From: UBA995 sp035477115
GTDB lineage: Bacteria; Bacillota; Sulfobacillia; UBA995
DNA length: 64,000 nucleotides
Direction: 5' to 3'
NCBI GenBank assembly: GCA_035477115.1
Contig: DATIKW010000030.1
Coordinates: forward strand, 40,541 to 104,540
Positions 16,124 through 25,246 of the stretch are shown one piece after another. Under the pieces are notes generated by a model. The model was not told the origin of the DNA and ran no database searches. It saw only the letters and a program-made list of their open reading frames with translations. The number at the start of each line of letters is the position of its first letter. The first letter of the stretch is position 1. Both the position numbers and the translations under genes were made by a program.

Positions 16124-18117
16124 GCGCGGTCCTGAGTCGGGTTAACAGTCCGGCCGACTTGCGGGGGTTGACGCCGCAAGAACTGGAGGCGTTGGCCGCG
16201 GAGATCCGGGAGACGATAGTCGCGACCGTTGCCCGGAACGGTGGCCACCTCGCCCCCAATCTCGGCGTGGTGGAACTCACCCTCGCGCTGCACCGGGTTT
16301 TCGATAGCCCTCGCGACCGCATCATCTTCGACGTCGGCCACCAGACTTACGTTCACAAGCTGGTCACCGGCCGGCGGGAGCAGTTCTGCACCCTGCGCAC
16401 GTACGGTGGGCTGGCCGGCTTCCCCCGGTCCGCGGAGTCACCGCATGATGTGTTCGAGACGGGCCACGCCAGCACTTCCATCTCCTCTGCTTTGGGCATC
16501 GCCAAGGCGAGGGACCTGAGGGGCGAAGACTACCGGGTGATCGCGGTGATCGGGGACGGAGCGCTCACGGGAGGTCTCGCCCTGGAGGCGCTCAATCATG
16601 CCGGACATGCCGGAACCCGCCTGCTGGTAGTGCTCAACGACAACGAGCTGTCCTACGGACCTACCGTGGGAGGACTTGCCGCTCACCTCACGCGGGCACG
16701 CGCCCATCCGACCTATGCGCGAGTGAGAAAGCGCACGCTGGATTTCGTACGGCGCTTCCCGTCAGGGGAGAGCCTGGCCAAGCTGGCGGAACGACTCAAG
16801 GGCAGCGTGAAGTACCTCCTGGTCCCGGGCGTCCTGTTTGAGGAGTTGGGTTTCCGCTACTTCGGCCCGATCGACGGTCACCATCTCCCCGGACTCGAGG
16901 ACACGTTGCGACAGGTACGGGATATGGCAGGCCCGACCCTGCTGCATGTCGTCACCCGTAAGGGGAAGGGATATCGCCCCGCGGAGGCCAATCCCGATCG
17001 TTACCACGGCATCGGCCCCTTCGACCCAGCCACCGGCGAGCCGGCGAACCACGGGGAGGATCCCACCTACACAGAAGTCTTCGGCCGGACGCTGCTGCGC
17101 CTGGCTCAGGTCGACCCGCGGATTGTGGCGGTGACGGCCGCCATGCGAGACAGCACCGGTCTGGGGCCGTTCGCGGCCGCGTTTCCCGAGCGATGCTTCG
17201 ATGTGGGGATCGCCGAGGGCCATGCCGTCTGTTTCGCCGCAGGGCTGGCGACACGCGGCATGCGGCCGGTGGTCGCCGTCTACTCGAGCTTCATGCAGCG
17301 GGCGTACGATCAGATCTTGCACGATGTGGGGCTGCAGGGACTCCCCGTAGTACTGGTTATGGACCGGGGAGGCATTGTCGGCGAGGATGGACCCACCCAT
17401 CATGGGATATACGACTTCGGCTTCCTCCGCGGCGTCCCCGGGCTCGCGATCATGGCGCCCCGCGACGGCAATGACCTGCAACATATGTTGTACAGCGCCT
17501 TGCGGCAGCCGGGGCCTTGCGCGATTCGTTTCCCCCGGGGCAGGGTGGGCCGGGCCGGGCTGGACCGGGAACTCCGGGAGGTCCCGCCGGGAAAGGCGGA
17601 CTGGGTGCGCCGCGGTACTTCCGGACCGGGAATCTTGGCCGTCGGCAACATGGTACAGCCGGCGGTGGAAGCGGCGCGGCTCCTCGAGCGAGAGGGGCTG
17701 GATCCCTCGGTGCTGGACGCTCGGTTCGTGAAACCCCTGGATGGGGCGGCTATCGAGGCACTGGCCCTGAGACACGGGAGCATCCTCACCGTAGAGGAAC
17801 ACGTCCTGGCGGGCGGGTTCGGCAGCGCGGTGAACGAGTACCTGGTGAATGCGGGGATGTCCCGGCGGGTCAGCATGCAGTGCCTGGCCCTGCCGGATCG
17901 ACCGCTACCTCACGGACCTGCCGACCGGCTCCGGCAAGACGCGGGACTGACTCCCGAAGGGATTGCCGCCGCCTGTCGGTGCCTCGAGGCTGCCACTGCT
18001 CTTGTAGGGGCGGGTTCCGAACCCGCCCCTACCTCGAAAGTACGGTCCCCCGTTGCCAGGGCCGGCGAGGCCGCGGTCCTGGGCTCGGGCATGTCGAGCG
18101 GGCGCTCGCCGGAGTGA
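16120..18117 (+). CDS. dxs: 1-deoxy-D-xylulose-5-phosphate synthase
   Basis: 665 residues. Thiamine-diphosphate motif GDGALTGGLALEALNHAG (about residues 146-163) continues to LNDNELS, and the transketolase-like middle contains DRGGIVGEDGPTHHG (about 419). It makes DXP from pyruvate and glyceraldehyde-3-phosphate, the first step of the MEP isoprenoid route, matching ispA upstream. Start is TTG overlapping oapA by four bases. The C-terminus is about 40 residues longer than usual because a copy of the dispersed palindrome (18004-18032) is read in frame as VGAGSEPAPT, followed by a low-complexity tail. Confidence 0.96.
   Translation: MSAVLSRVNSPADLRGLTPQELEALAAEIRETIVATVARNGGHLAPNLGVVELTLALHRVFDSPRDRIIFDVGHQTYVHKLVTGRREQFCTLRTYGGLAGFPRSAESPHDVFETGHASTSISSALGIAKARDLRGEDYRVIAVIGDGALTGGLALEALNHAGHAGTRLLVVLNDNELSYGPTVGGLAAHLTRARAHPTYARVRKRTLDFVRRFPSGESLAKLAERLKGSVKYLLVPGVLFEELGFRYFGPIDGHHLPGLEDTLRQVRDMAGPTLLHVVTRKGKGYRPAEANPDRYHGIGPFDPATGEPANHGEDPTYTEVFGRTLLRLAQVDPRIVAVTAAMRDSTGLGPFAAAFPERCFDVGIAEGHAVCFAAGLATRGMRPVVAVYSSFMQRAYDQILHDVGLQGLPVVLVMDRGGIVGEDGPTHHGIYDFGFLRGVPGLAIMAPRDGNDLQHMLYSALRQPGPCAIRFPRGRVGRAGLDRELREVPPGKADWVRRGTSGPGILAVGNMVQPAVEAARLLEREGLDPSVLDARFVKPLDGAAIEALALRHGSILTVEEHVLAGGFGSAVNEYLVNAGMSRRVSMQCLALPDRPLPHGPADRLRQDAGLTPEGIAAACRCLEAATALVGAGSEPAPTSKVRSPVARAGEAAVLGSGMSSGRSPE
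18004..18032. repeat. Dispersed 29-bp palindrome, copy inside dxs
   Basis: Exact copy: 14-base arms (GTAGGGGCGGGTTC and its reverse complement) around a single central C. It lies within the last 40 codons of dxs and is translated without a stop. Confidence 0.95.
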
Positions 18118-18146
18118 ATTCCTCAGTTGATGGGAGGTCGGAGCCC

Positions 18147-19055
18147 ATGCGTGTGGGCGGCGTGTTCCCTCCGCTGGCCACCCCTTTTGAGGGGGGAGAG
18201 GTGGCTCACGAGCGTTTTCGGGAGAACCTGGCTGCTTACAACCGGTTGCCCCTGGGCGGCTACGTGGCACTCGGTTCAAACGGCGAGTTCCCGCTCTTGT
18301 GTTTCGACGAGAAAGTAGCTGTTTGCCGTACGGTGGTAGAGGGGGGTGCGGGGCGGCCGGTACTGGCGGGTACGGGCTGTGAGTCCACCCGGGAGACGAT
18401 CGAACTCACCCTGGCTGTCGCCCGAACCGGCGTGTGCGGTGCGCTGGTGCTCCATCCATCGTACTACAAGGGCTCGCTGGACGAACGGGCCCTCGGCTGC
18501 TTCTACCGCGATGTGGCTGAGGCATCGCCCGTGCCCGTCTACCTGTACAACGTGCCCCAGTACACCGGTATGAACCTGCGGCCTTCCCTGGTAGCCGATC
18601 TGGCGTGCCACCCCAATATTGCCGGGATCAAGGATAGCTCGGGCAACATCACCCAGCTCGCGGAGATGATCCACTTGACCCGGGATATGGAGGGCTTCGC
18701 CGTCTTCGCCGGCTCGGGCGGGTTCTTTCTGGCCGCCCTCGCGCTCGGGGCAGCGGGCGGGATCATGGCAGTGGCCAACGTTGCTCCCCGGCATTGCTGC
18801 GACATCCTCGACGCCTTCGAGGATGGACGGTGGGACGACGCTCGCCTGCTGCAGGGCGCGCTGATCCCGCTGAACAACGCGGTGACTGCGCGCTGGGGAG
18901 TGCCGGGCCTGAAAGCGGCCATGGATCTCGCAGGCTACTATGGAGGCTCGCCACGGGCCCCCCTTCAGCCGCTCGACCCGGCGTGTCGGGGGGAAATGCG
19001 GTCTCTCCTGCGCGACTTGCACCTTACGCCCGGGGAGGATACGCGGCGGGGCTAG
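18147..19055 (+). CDS. DapA-family (dihydrodipicolinate synthase / 4-hydroxy-2-oxoglutarate aldolase-like) lyase
   Basis: 302 residues, a TIM-barrel lyase. YNVPQYTG (about residue 133) supplies the catalytic tyrosine and IAGIKDSSG (about 158-166) the Schiff-base lysine. The substrate loop reads GSNGEFPLL in place of the GTTGES of true DapA, which favours a 4-hydroxy-2-oxoglutarate aldolase-type or other 2-oxoacid aldolase. ATG 18147 follows GGGAGGTCGG; the open frame extends upstream across dxs without meaning. Substrate is uncertain. Confidence 0.88.
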   Translation: MRVGGVFPPLATPFEGGEVAHERFRENLAAYNRLPLGGYVALGSNGEFPLLCFDEKVAVCRTVVEGGAGRPVLAGTGCESTRETIELTLAVARTGVCGALVLHPSYYKGSLDERALGCFYRDVAEASPVPVYLYNVPQYTGMNLRPSLVADLACHPNIAGIKDSSGNITQLAEMIHLTRDMEGFAVFAGSGGFFLAALALGAAGGIMAVANVAPRHCCDILDAFEDGRWDDARLLQGALIPLNNAVTARWGVPGLKAAMDLAGYYGGSPRAPLQPLDPACRGEMRSLLRDLHLTPGEDTRRG

Positions 19056-19096
19056 GCGAATACGGGCAATTGCTCGAAAGGGCGGTGTATCCTCCC

Positions 19097-20002
19097 GTGA
19101 ACACGGCGGGCACTGACCCGTACAAGCGGTCGGGCCGCGGAGTGGCGCTCCATGCCAATCTCGATAAGGCCGACGCCGTAGCGATCGCCCGCCGGTTGGT
19201 GGCGTGGCTGGAGGACCGGGGAACGTGCGTCCGCCTCACCCCGGAGACGGCGGGGGCCGTGGGACGTGCCGACCTGAGGGTTTCCCTCCCTGACGGCACT
19301 GACGGGCTCGACTTCCTGATCGTCCTTGGCGGCGACGGTTCCTTGCTCGGGGCAGCGCGCCTGGTAGCCGCCCGGGGCCTGCCCCTTTTGGGCGTGAACC
19401 TCGGGCGACTTGGTTTCCTTACCGAGGTAGAGGGACCGGACCTGTTCTCCGCCCTCCCCCTCTTCCTGAGAGGGGAGGGAGAGATTGAGGAGCGGGCCAT
19501 GCTTCGGGTTCAGGTCCGGCGGGCCGGGATGGCGGTATGGGAGAGACTCGCGTTGAACGAAGCGGTGGTCAGCAAAGGGCCATTCGCTCGGACGGTAGGA
19601 GTGCAAGTACGAGCAGGAGGTCAACCGGTGGCAGCGTATGGGGGGGACGGGGTGATCGTGGCCACGCCGACCGGTTCGACCGCTTACAGCTTGTCGGCCG
19701 GGGGCCCGATCGTCCATCCCGGGGTCGACGCCTTGCTGATCACCCCCATCTGCGCTCACACTTTGTATGCCCGGACGCTGGCGGTCCCTTCTTCGGAACC
19801 CATAACCGTTCGCCTCGCCGGCGACGCGACGGGGACCGTCCTCACGATCGACGGCCATGAAGGCGTCCCCCTCGAACGCGATGACGAGGTGGCGGCCACG
19901 CTGGCCGCCGAACGGGTCAGGCTTCTCCGCAGGCCGGGATGGAGCTTCTACCGGGTGCTGAGCGCGAAGCTGCCCGAGGGAGGCTTGCGCGATGGCGGCT
20001 AG
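19097..20002 (+). CDS. nadK: NAD kinase
   Basis: 301 residues. LGGDGSLLGAARL (about residues 76-88) is the GGDG catalytic motif, followed by GVNLGRLGFLTEV and TPTGSTAYSLSAGGPIVHP (about 193-211). Makes NADP from NAD and ATP or polyphosphate. Start is placed at GTG 19097, about 41 bases after the aldolase gene, because family similarity begins close by; the ribosome binding site there is weak. Confidence 0.95.
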   Translation: MNTAGTDPYKRSGRGVALHANLDKADAVAIARRLVAWLEDRGTCVRLTPETAGAVGRADLRVSLPDGTDGLDFLIVLGGDGSLLGAARLVAARGLPLLGVNLGRLGFLTEVEGPDLFSALPLFLRGEGEIEERAMLRVQVRRAGMAVWERLALNEAVVSKGPFARTVGVQVRAGGQPVAAYGGDGVIVATPTGSTAYSLSAGGPIVHPGVDALLITPICAHTLYARTLAVPSSEPITVRLAGDATGTVLTIDGHEGVPLERDDEVAATLAAERVRLLRRPGWSFYRVLSAKLPEGGLRDGG

Positions 20003-20022
20003 CGTGGATAGGGAGGCTTGAC

Positions 20023-20475
20023 GTGAAGCCAAGGCGGCACATGAGAATCCTCGAGTTGATCCGTGAACGGCCCATCAGCACCCAGGACCAGTTAACCGGC
20101 ATCCTGTGTTCGGAGGGCATTGCTGTGACCCAGGCGACGATATCGAGGGACATCCGCGACTTGCGGCTGGTCAAGGTGCCCGGAGACGACGGGCACTACC
20201 GGTACGCCCTCCCCGATGATCCTTCGGGCAACGGCCGCGTCGAGCGCCTCCGCCGGCACCTGCACGACCTGCTGGTGGGAGTCGACTTCGCCGAGAACAT
20301 AATCGTGCTCCGAACCCTCCCGGGCACGGCCAACACGGTGGCAGTCGGCATTGACCGGCTTGGATGGCCGGAAGTCCTTGGTACGATCGCCGGCGACGAC
20401 ACCATCCTGGTGGTGGTGCGGTCACGGGAACTGACCCAGGAGATCGCTCACCGGCTCCGCGAGTTCGGATACTGA
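20023..20475 (+). CDS. argR: Arginine repressor ArgR/AhrC
   Basis: 150 residues: N-terminal winged helix with VTQATISRDIRDLRLVKV (about 33-50) and C-terminal oligomerisation/arginine-binding domain with GTANTVA (about 104-110) and GDDTILVVVR. Regulates arginine synthesis and catabolism. GTG start after AGGGAGG. The nadK-argR-recN order is typical of Clostridia. Confidence 0.96.
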   Translation: MKPRRHMRILELIRERPISTQDQLTGILCSEGIAVTQATISRDIRDLRLVKVPGDDGHYRYALPDDPSGNGRVERLRRHLHDLLVGVDFAENIIVLRTLPGTANTVAVGIDRLGWPEVLGTIAGDDTILVVVRSRELTQEIAHRLREFGY

Positions 20476-20477
20476 CG

Positions 20478-22283
20478 ATGCTCCGCCGGCTGGCCATCAA
20501 CAACTTCGCCATCATCGAGCGGGTGGAGATTGACGTCGAACCCGGCTTCAACGTGCTGACCGGCGAGACGGGGGCCGGCAAGTCCATCCTCATCGATGCC
20601 GTGGAGGTTGCGCTGGGCGGCCGGGCCTCCTCCGATTATGTCCGTTCGGGCTCGGAGCAGGCGGCGGTCGAGGCCACCTTCGATCTCCTCGCGATCCCGG
20701 CGGCGTCACAATGCCTTGACGCGATGGGGGCCGTCAGCCGAGTCGATCAGTTGCTGACCTTGAGCCGCGAGATAACCGCGGCCGGACGCAGCACCGGGCG
20801 GATCAACGGGCGGGTGGCCAGCGCGGGGTCGATCCGGGAAGTGACGCAGCACGTAGTGGACCTCCACGGCCAGCACGAGCACCAGTCGCTGCTCCGGCAA
20901 GAGCGTCACCTGGACTTCTTGGACAGCTTCGGCGGCGGGCCCGTCCAGACCCAGCGCCGGCGGGTGCAGGCCGCGCACGCCCACCTCCAGCGCATCAAGG
21001 CGGAGATGGAGGCGCTGGCCGGCGACGCCGGGCAGCGGGAAAGGCAAGTGGATCTGCTGCGTTTCCAGGTGGAGGAGATCGATCGTGCCGCCCTTCGCCC
21101 AGGGGAAGAGGCGGCGATCGAGGAAGAGCGCCGAATCTTGGGGAGCATTGAGCGCCTGCGGGGCTTGCTGGGCGAGGCGTACTCCTGTATGACCGAGCCT
21201 GGAGAAGGTCCGTCGCTGGGCGAACTGGCCGGTCAGGTCGCGGCGGCGGTCGGCGAGGCGGCCAGGATCGATCCGGGGCTCGAGCAACTCAACCGGGCCC
21301 TGGTCGACGTGAGTTACCAGATTCAAGATTCAACTCGCGACCTGCGGCAGTATCTCGAACGACTCCAACCCGACCCGGCCCGACTCGAGGAACTGGAGCG
21401 GCGACTGGACCTCCTGGCGAATCTGAGGCGTAAGTATGGCCCTACTACCGAGGACGTCCTGGCGTTTCGCGAGCGAGCCTCCCGGGAACTCGACCGCATC
21501 GTGGCCGGCGAATCAACCGTTCGGCGGTTGCAGGGCGAGCGGGAGCAGATCTGCGGGGAACTGGGCGACCTCGCCGGGTCGTTGTCGAGCCTGCGGGTCG
21601 GGGTTTCGCGGGACCTGGAGCGGCGCATGGAAGAGCAGCTCCGGGACCTGGCGATGGATGCCGTGGTCTTCCGAGTGAGCATTGAACAGGAGGAGGATGC
21701 GGCGGGAGTGCCGGTAGGAGGCACCCGCTTGGCTTACTCCGCGCGGGGAGTCGACCGGGTGGAGTTCCTCATCTCCCCTAACCCGGGAGAGCCGGCCCGG
21801 CCCCTGGCCCGCATCGCCTCGGGAGGCGAGTTGTCGCGAATCATGTTGGCATTGAAAGCCCTGGTCGCCGAGGCGGACGCCGTGCCCACCGTGATTTTCG
21901 ATGAGATCGACGTGGGTGTCGGCGGTTCCGCCGCCCTGGCGGTCGGCCGCAAACTTGCGCTCGTAGCGGCCAGTCGCCAGGTAATGTGCGTGACCCATCT
22001 CGCACCTATCGCCTGCTTCGCGGACACGCACCTCCGTATCTTCAAAGAAGTGCGGGAAGGACGCACCGTCACCCTGGTCGAGCGGTTGGACGCCGGTGGA
22101 CGGGTGGACGAAATCGCACGCATGCTGGCCGGAACTCAGCAATCCCCGATCACGAGGCGCCACGCCGAGGCGATGCTGGCGGATGCCGCAGGCTGGCGCG
22201 CTATCGCGCGTGGAGGTAAGTCCGAGTTAGGGCCAGATACTCCTCCACTCCTTGCTCCAGCGCCTGGCAGACGGCCGGACTGA
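20478..22283 (+). CDS. recN: DNA repair protein RecN
   Basis: 601 residues. Walker A GETGAGKS at about 30-37, long coiled-coil arms in the middle with a central hinge, a signature-like ASGGELSRIMLALK (about 451-464) and Walker B TVIFDEIDVGVGG (about 472-484). SMC-like ATPase acting early in double-strand break repair. ATG 20478 starts two bases after argR. The last 28 codons overlap the end of the convergent carbonic anhydrase gene. Confidence 0.96.
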   Translation: MLRRLAINNFAIIERVEIDVEPGFNVLTGETGAGKSILIDAVEVALGGRASSDYVRSGSEQAAVEATFDLLAIPAASQCLDAMGAVSRVDQLLTLSREITAAGRSTGRINGRVASAGSIREVTQHVVDLHGQHEHQSLLRQERHLDFLDSFGGGPVQTQRRRVQAAHAHLQRIKAEMEALAGDAGQRERQVDLLRFQVEEIDRAALRPGEEAAIEEERRILGSIERLRGLLGEAYSCMTEPGEGPSLGELAGQVAAAVGEAARIDPGLEQLNRALVDVSYQIQDSTRDLRQYLERLQPDPARLEELERRLDLLANLRRKYGPTTEDVLAFRERASRELDRIVAGESTVRRLQGEREQICGELGDLAGSLSSLRVGVSRDLERRMEEQLRDLAMDAVVFRVSIEQEEDAAGVPVGGTRLAYSARGVDRVEFLISPNPGEPARPLARIASGGELSRIMLALKALVAEADAVPTVIFDEIDVGVGGSAALAVGRKLALVAASRQVMCVTHLAPIACFADTHLRIFKEVREGRTVTLVERLDAGGRVDEIARMLAGTQQSPITRRHAEAMLADAAGWRAIARGGKSELGPDTPPLLAPAPGRRPD

Positions 22284-22710
22284 GTTCCTTCTTGATGGCA
22301 GCCGGGCTGCCGGCGACGAGGTGCCGGTCGGGCACGATCATGGACTCGGCGACCACCGAACCTGCTGCGACGACCGATTGCTCGCCGACGACCGCGCCTT
22401 CGAGGACCACTGCACCCATTCCCACCAGCGATCCCCGTTTAACCGTGCAGCCGTGCAAGATTGCGGCGTGACCGATTGTTGCCCGCTCGCCGATGGCGAC
22501 GTCCTTCCCGGGTTGCGAGTGGACCACGCAGTTATCTTGAACGTTGGCGGCTCGTCCCACCCGTATGGCTCCCATGTCGCCACGGAGGATGGCCCCATAC
22601 CACACGCTCGCGCCTTCCTCGATGAGGACGTCGCCTATGAGGACGGCGGTCGGCGCAATGAAGGCAGTGGGATGGACCTGAGGTTCCTTGCCTCGGAATG
22701 AATCGAGCAC
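22201..22710 (-). CDS. Gamma-carbonic anhydrase family hexapeptide-repeat protein
   Basis: 169 residues made of left-handed beta-helix hexapeptide repeats. Metal-site sequence is visible: GAILRGDMGAIRVG, NVQDNCVVHSQPGKD and TIGHAAILHGC, matching the His ligands of the CaiE/YrdA/Cam-like family. Carbonic anhydrase activity is proven only for some members. Only convincing minus-strand gene between 0.5 and 38 kb. It converges on recN with an 83-base overlap and is divergent from spoIVB across 185 bases. Confidence 0.93.
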   Translation of the reverse strand: MLDSFRGKEPQVHPTAFIAPTAVLIGDVLIEEGASVWYGAILRGDMGAIRVGRAANVQDNCVVHSQPGKDVAIGERATIGHAAILHGCTVKRGSLVGMGAVVLEGAVVGEQSVVAAGSVVAESMIVPDRHLVAGSPAAIKKELSPAVCQALEQGVEEYLALTRTYLHAR

Positions 22711-22813
22711 GACCTGCTACCTCCCCGCGATTTGCATGTCGGCAGTTTCGCGCTAACTGGGTCGCGCTCCTGCTCATACCAGATCGACCTCGACCCGTTT
22801 GGAGGTCGTTCTG

Positions 22814-22843
22814 GCATAAAGGCCGGTCGACCAGGACACGATA
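22814..22843 (+). promoter_or_regulatory. Candidate sigma-F/G-type promoter of spoIVB
   Basis: GCATA (22814-22818) followed after 18 bases by CACGATA (22837-22843), about 50 bases before the spoIVB start. The Bacillus sigma-G consensus is roughly GHATR, 17-18 bases, CATNMTA: -35 matches fully and -10 in six of seven positions. Read as a sigma-F site, the -10 GGACACGATA at 15-base spacing has two mismatches. spoIVB is expressed in the forespore in B. subtilis. Confidence 0.45.
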
Positions 22844-22895
22844 ACGCCGCTGTACCTGCGGTTTTTAGTGCACTTCCCATGCGGGGGGTCGGTCA

Positions 22896-24302
22896 ATGAC
22901 CGGGGCGGGATCGTATAGCCGGCGGCGCGGCGACATCGGCGTCCTGTTGTGTGTCCTCCTGCTCAGTCTCTTCCTGAGTGCGGGATGGAGGACCTTCGCG
23001 GCCTTCCCTCGACACCTGCGGGTGTTCGAAGGAGAGGTCGAGGAGGTCCTTTTCGGCCTGCCGCTGCGGCTCCACGTGCTGGTGGACCGCCCCGGGGTCA
23101 AGGTCAACGGGGTGATGGCGGGCCTGAGCCTGGGCGCGATCGACGGCCGGCAGGGTTTTCGGTTGGCAGCCGCCCGGGCGGGCAGCTATCGCCTTCGCTT
23201 CTCTCTGCTGGGGCTCCTGCCGGTCCGGGAGATGGTGCTGGAAGTCATACCCGGACTCGAAGTCATCCCGGGAGGCCAGTCCATCGGGATCTTGTTGCGC
23301 CCATCGGGGGTCTTGGTCCTGGGTCATCGGCCGCTGGAGACGCCCGGCGGTCGGCGGGCGGAGCCTGGGCGCGATGCGGGGATAGTGCCCGGCGACCTCA
23401 TCGTGGGCATGAACGGCCGTCCCGTCGCTTGTGAGCAAGACTTGCTGAACAGGGTGGATGAAGCCGTTAACCAGGGGATCCCCGTACGCATGGAAGTCAC
23501 GCGCGACGGCCGGATGCTGGTCTTGCTCGTCGATCCCACTTACGATCGCAAGACCGGGCGCTATGGCCTCGGACTGAAACTGCGGGACGGTACGGCCGGC
23601 GTGGGCACCCTCAGCTTCTATCACCCGCCGAGCCGCGTATTCACCGCTCTCGGTCATGTTGTCACCGAGTCGGATGCCGGTCGGCCTGCCGATACGAGCC
23701 AGGGCAGGATCGTGGAGGCCACGGTAGCCAGAATCCGGCAAGGGCGTCGAGGACACCCGGGGGAGAAAGTGGGAGAGCTTCGACCAGAGGCCGGCGCCAC
23801 CCTCGGTTCCATCGATCGCAACACCCCGTTCGGCATTGTCGGCAAGCTGGAGCGAATGCCGGCAGGACACGCCGCCCAGTTCCCGTCGATGCCCCTGGCT
23901 CTCGCCCATCAAGTACATCCCGGCCGCGCGTCGATGCTGACAGTACTCGATGGCCGGACGGTGGAGAGTTTCGAAGTGGAGATAGTGAGGGTTGATGCCC
24001 GACAGCGCCAGCCGTCGCCCAAAGGAATCACCCTTCGGGTCACCGATCGCCGTCTCCTGGAACGTAGCGGCGGCATCGTCCAGGGGATGAGCGGGAGTCC
24101 TATCGTGCAGGGAGGACGGCTCGTAGGAGCGGTGACGCACGTGTTCGTCACCGACCCCACCCGGGGTTATGCGGTCTTTGCCGAATGGATGGCCAGGGTT
24201 GCCGGGTTGCTGCGGGACACTCACGAGTCAGGCTGGGACCATCCGGAAGTGGGAGTCGCGGCCTGCGGGTCGACGGCAGCTCAATGCTGTCGGATGCGGT
24301 AA
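22896..24302 (+). CDS. spoIVB: SpoIVB peptidase (S55 family)
   Basis: 468 residues: an N-terminal membrane helix (about 12-28), a PDZ domain (about 130-205, with GRDAGIVPGDLIVGMNGRP), and the S55 protease domain with GVGTLSFYHP...ALGH (catalytic His) and GMSGSPIVQGG (catalytic Ser, about residue 405). SpoIVB is secreted by the forespore and cleaves SpoIVFA to release pro-sigma-K processing. Neighbour spo0A matches the conserved spoIVB-spo0A pairing. Confidence 0.97.
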   Translation: MTGAGSYSRRRGDIGVLLCVLLLSLFLSAGWRTFAAFPRHLRVFEGEVEEVLFGLPLRLHVLVDRPGVKVNGVMAGLSLGAIDGRQGFRLAAARAGSYRLRFSLLGLLPVREMVLEVIPGLEVIPGGQSIGILLRPSGVLVLGHRPLETPGGRRAEPGRDAGIVPGDLIVGMNGRPVACEQDLLNRVDEAVNQGIPVRMEVTRDGRMLVLLVDPTYDRKTGRYGLGLKLRDGTAGVGTLSFYHPPSRVFTALGHVVTESDAGRPADTSQGRIVEATVARIRQGRRGHPGEKVGELRPEAGATLGSIDRNTPFGIVGKLERMPAGHAAQFPSMPLALAHQVHPGRASMLTVLDGRTVESFEVEIVRVDARQRQPSPKGITLRVTDRRLLERSGGIVQGMSGSPIVQGGRLVGAVTHVFVTDPTRGYAVFAEWMARVAGLLRDTHESGWDHPEVGVAACGSTAAQCCRMR

Positions 24303-24403
24303 AAGGCCGTTGAACGGTGCTAGCGTCCTCCTCGAGGACAGGAGAGGAATGGGGGTGCGAATGTAGAAATCGACATGGCGGGAAGAATCAGGAAGAGGAG
24401 GTC

Positions 24404-25183
24404 ATGCCGGTGGGGGATGGTGCGCCGGTGATCGGAGTGCTCATTGCAGACGATAACCGGGAGTTCTGCGAGGTATTGCGGACGTACATCGAGCGCCAGG
24501 CGGACATGGAAGTCGCGGGTGTGAGCCATAACGGCACCGACGTGCTGGAGTTGCTTGAGCGCAAGGTCCCCCATGCAATAGTCCTGGACATAATAATGCC
24601 TCATCTTGATGGGATCGGTGTCCTGGAACGACTGGCCGTGATGAATCTCCCGCGGCGGCCCAAAGTCATCGTCCTGACCGCCATCGGGCAGGAAACCATC
24701 ACCCAGCGGACGGTGGAGTTGGGCGCCGACTACTATGTCGTCAAACCGTTTAACCTGGAGGTCCTGGGCAACCGCATCCGGCAGCTCGTGAATTCCCCGA
24801 TACGGCCGGCCCCACGCCCGGTCCGGGCCCGCAGCCTCGATATGGAAGTGACAAGCATCATCCACGAGATTGGCATTCCCGCACATATCAAAGGGTACAT
24901 GTACTTGCGGGAGGCGATTCTCATGGTCGTGGACCGAATCGACTTGCTCGGTGCGGTCACCAAGGAGCTGTACCCGACGATAGCTGTCAAGTTCAAGACC
25001 ACGCCCAGCCGCGTCGAACGTGCCATCCGTCACGCCATTGAGGTTGCCTGGGGACGAGGGAATCTGGAGGTGATCAACGGGCTGTTCGGTTACACCGTGA
25101 AGGTCGACCGTGGCAAGCCCACCAACTCGGAGTTCATCGCCATGGTTGCCGACAAGCTGCGGATGGAACTCAGGGCAAGCTGA
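24404..25183 (+). CDS. spo0A: Sporulation master regulator Spo0A
   Basis: 259 residues. Receiver domain with ADDNREF (acidic pocket, about 16-22) and VLDIIMPHLDG (phospho-Asp about 62). The C-terminal DNA-binding domain contains HEIGIPAHIKGYMYLREAI and ALP-type helices ending KPTNSEFIAMVADKL, a near-invariant Spo0A block. Phosphorylated Spo0A starts sporulation. ATG 24404 follows GAGGAGG. A weak 0A-box-like ATCGACA lies just upstream of the ribosome binding site, possible autoregulation but not strong evidence. Confidence 0.98.
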   Translation: MPVGDGAPVIGVLIADDNREFCEVLRTYIERQADMEVAGVSHNGTDVLELLERKVPHAIVLDIIMPHLDGIGVLERLAVMNLPRRPKVIVLTAIGQETITQRTVELGADYYVVKPFNLEVLGNRIRQLVNSPIRPAPRPVRARSLDMEVTSIIHEIGIPAHIKGYMYLREAILMVVDRIDLLGAVTKELYPTIAVKFKTTPSRVERAIRHAIEVAWGRGNLEVINGLFGYTVKVDRGKPTNSEFIAMVADKLRMELRAS

Positions 25184-25246
25184 CCGCGAAGCACGGTCCG
25201 GGTCTCAAGACTAGCTCAGGCGCTGCCGCCGCATACTAGGCTCGGG

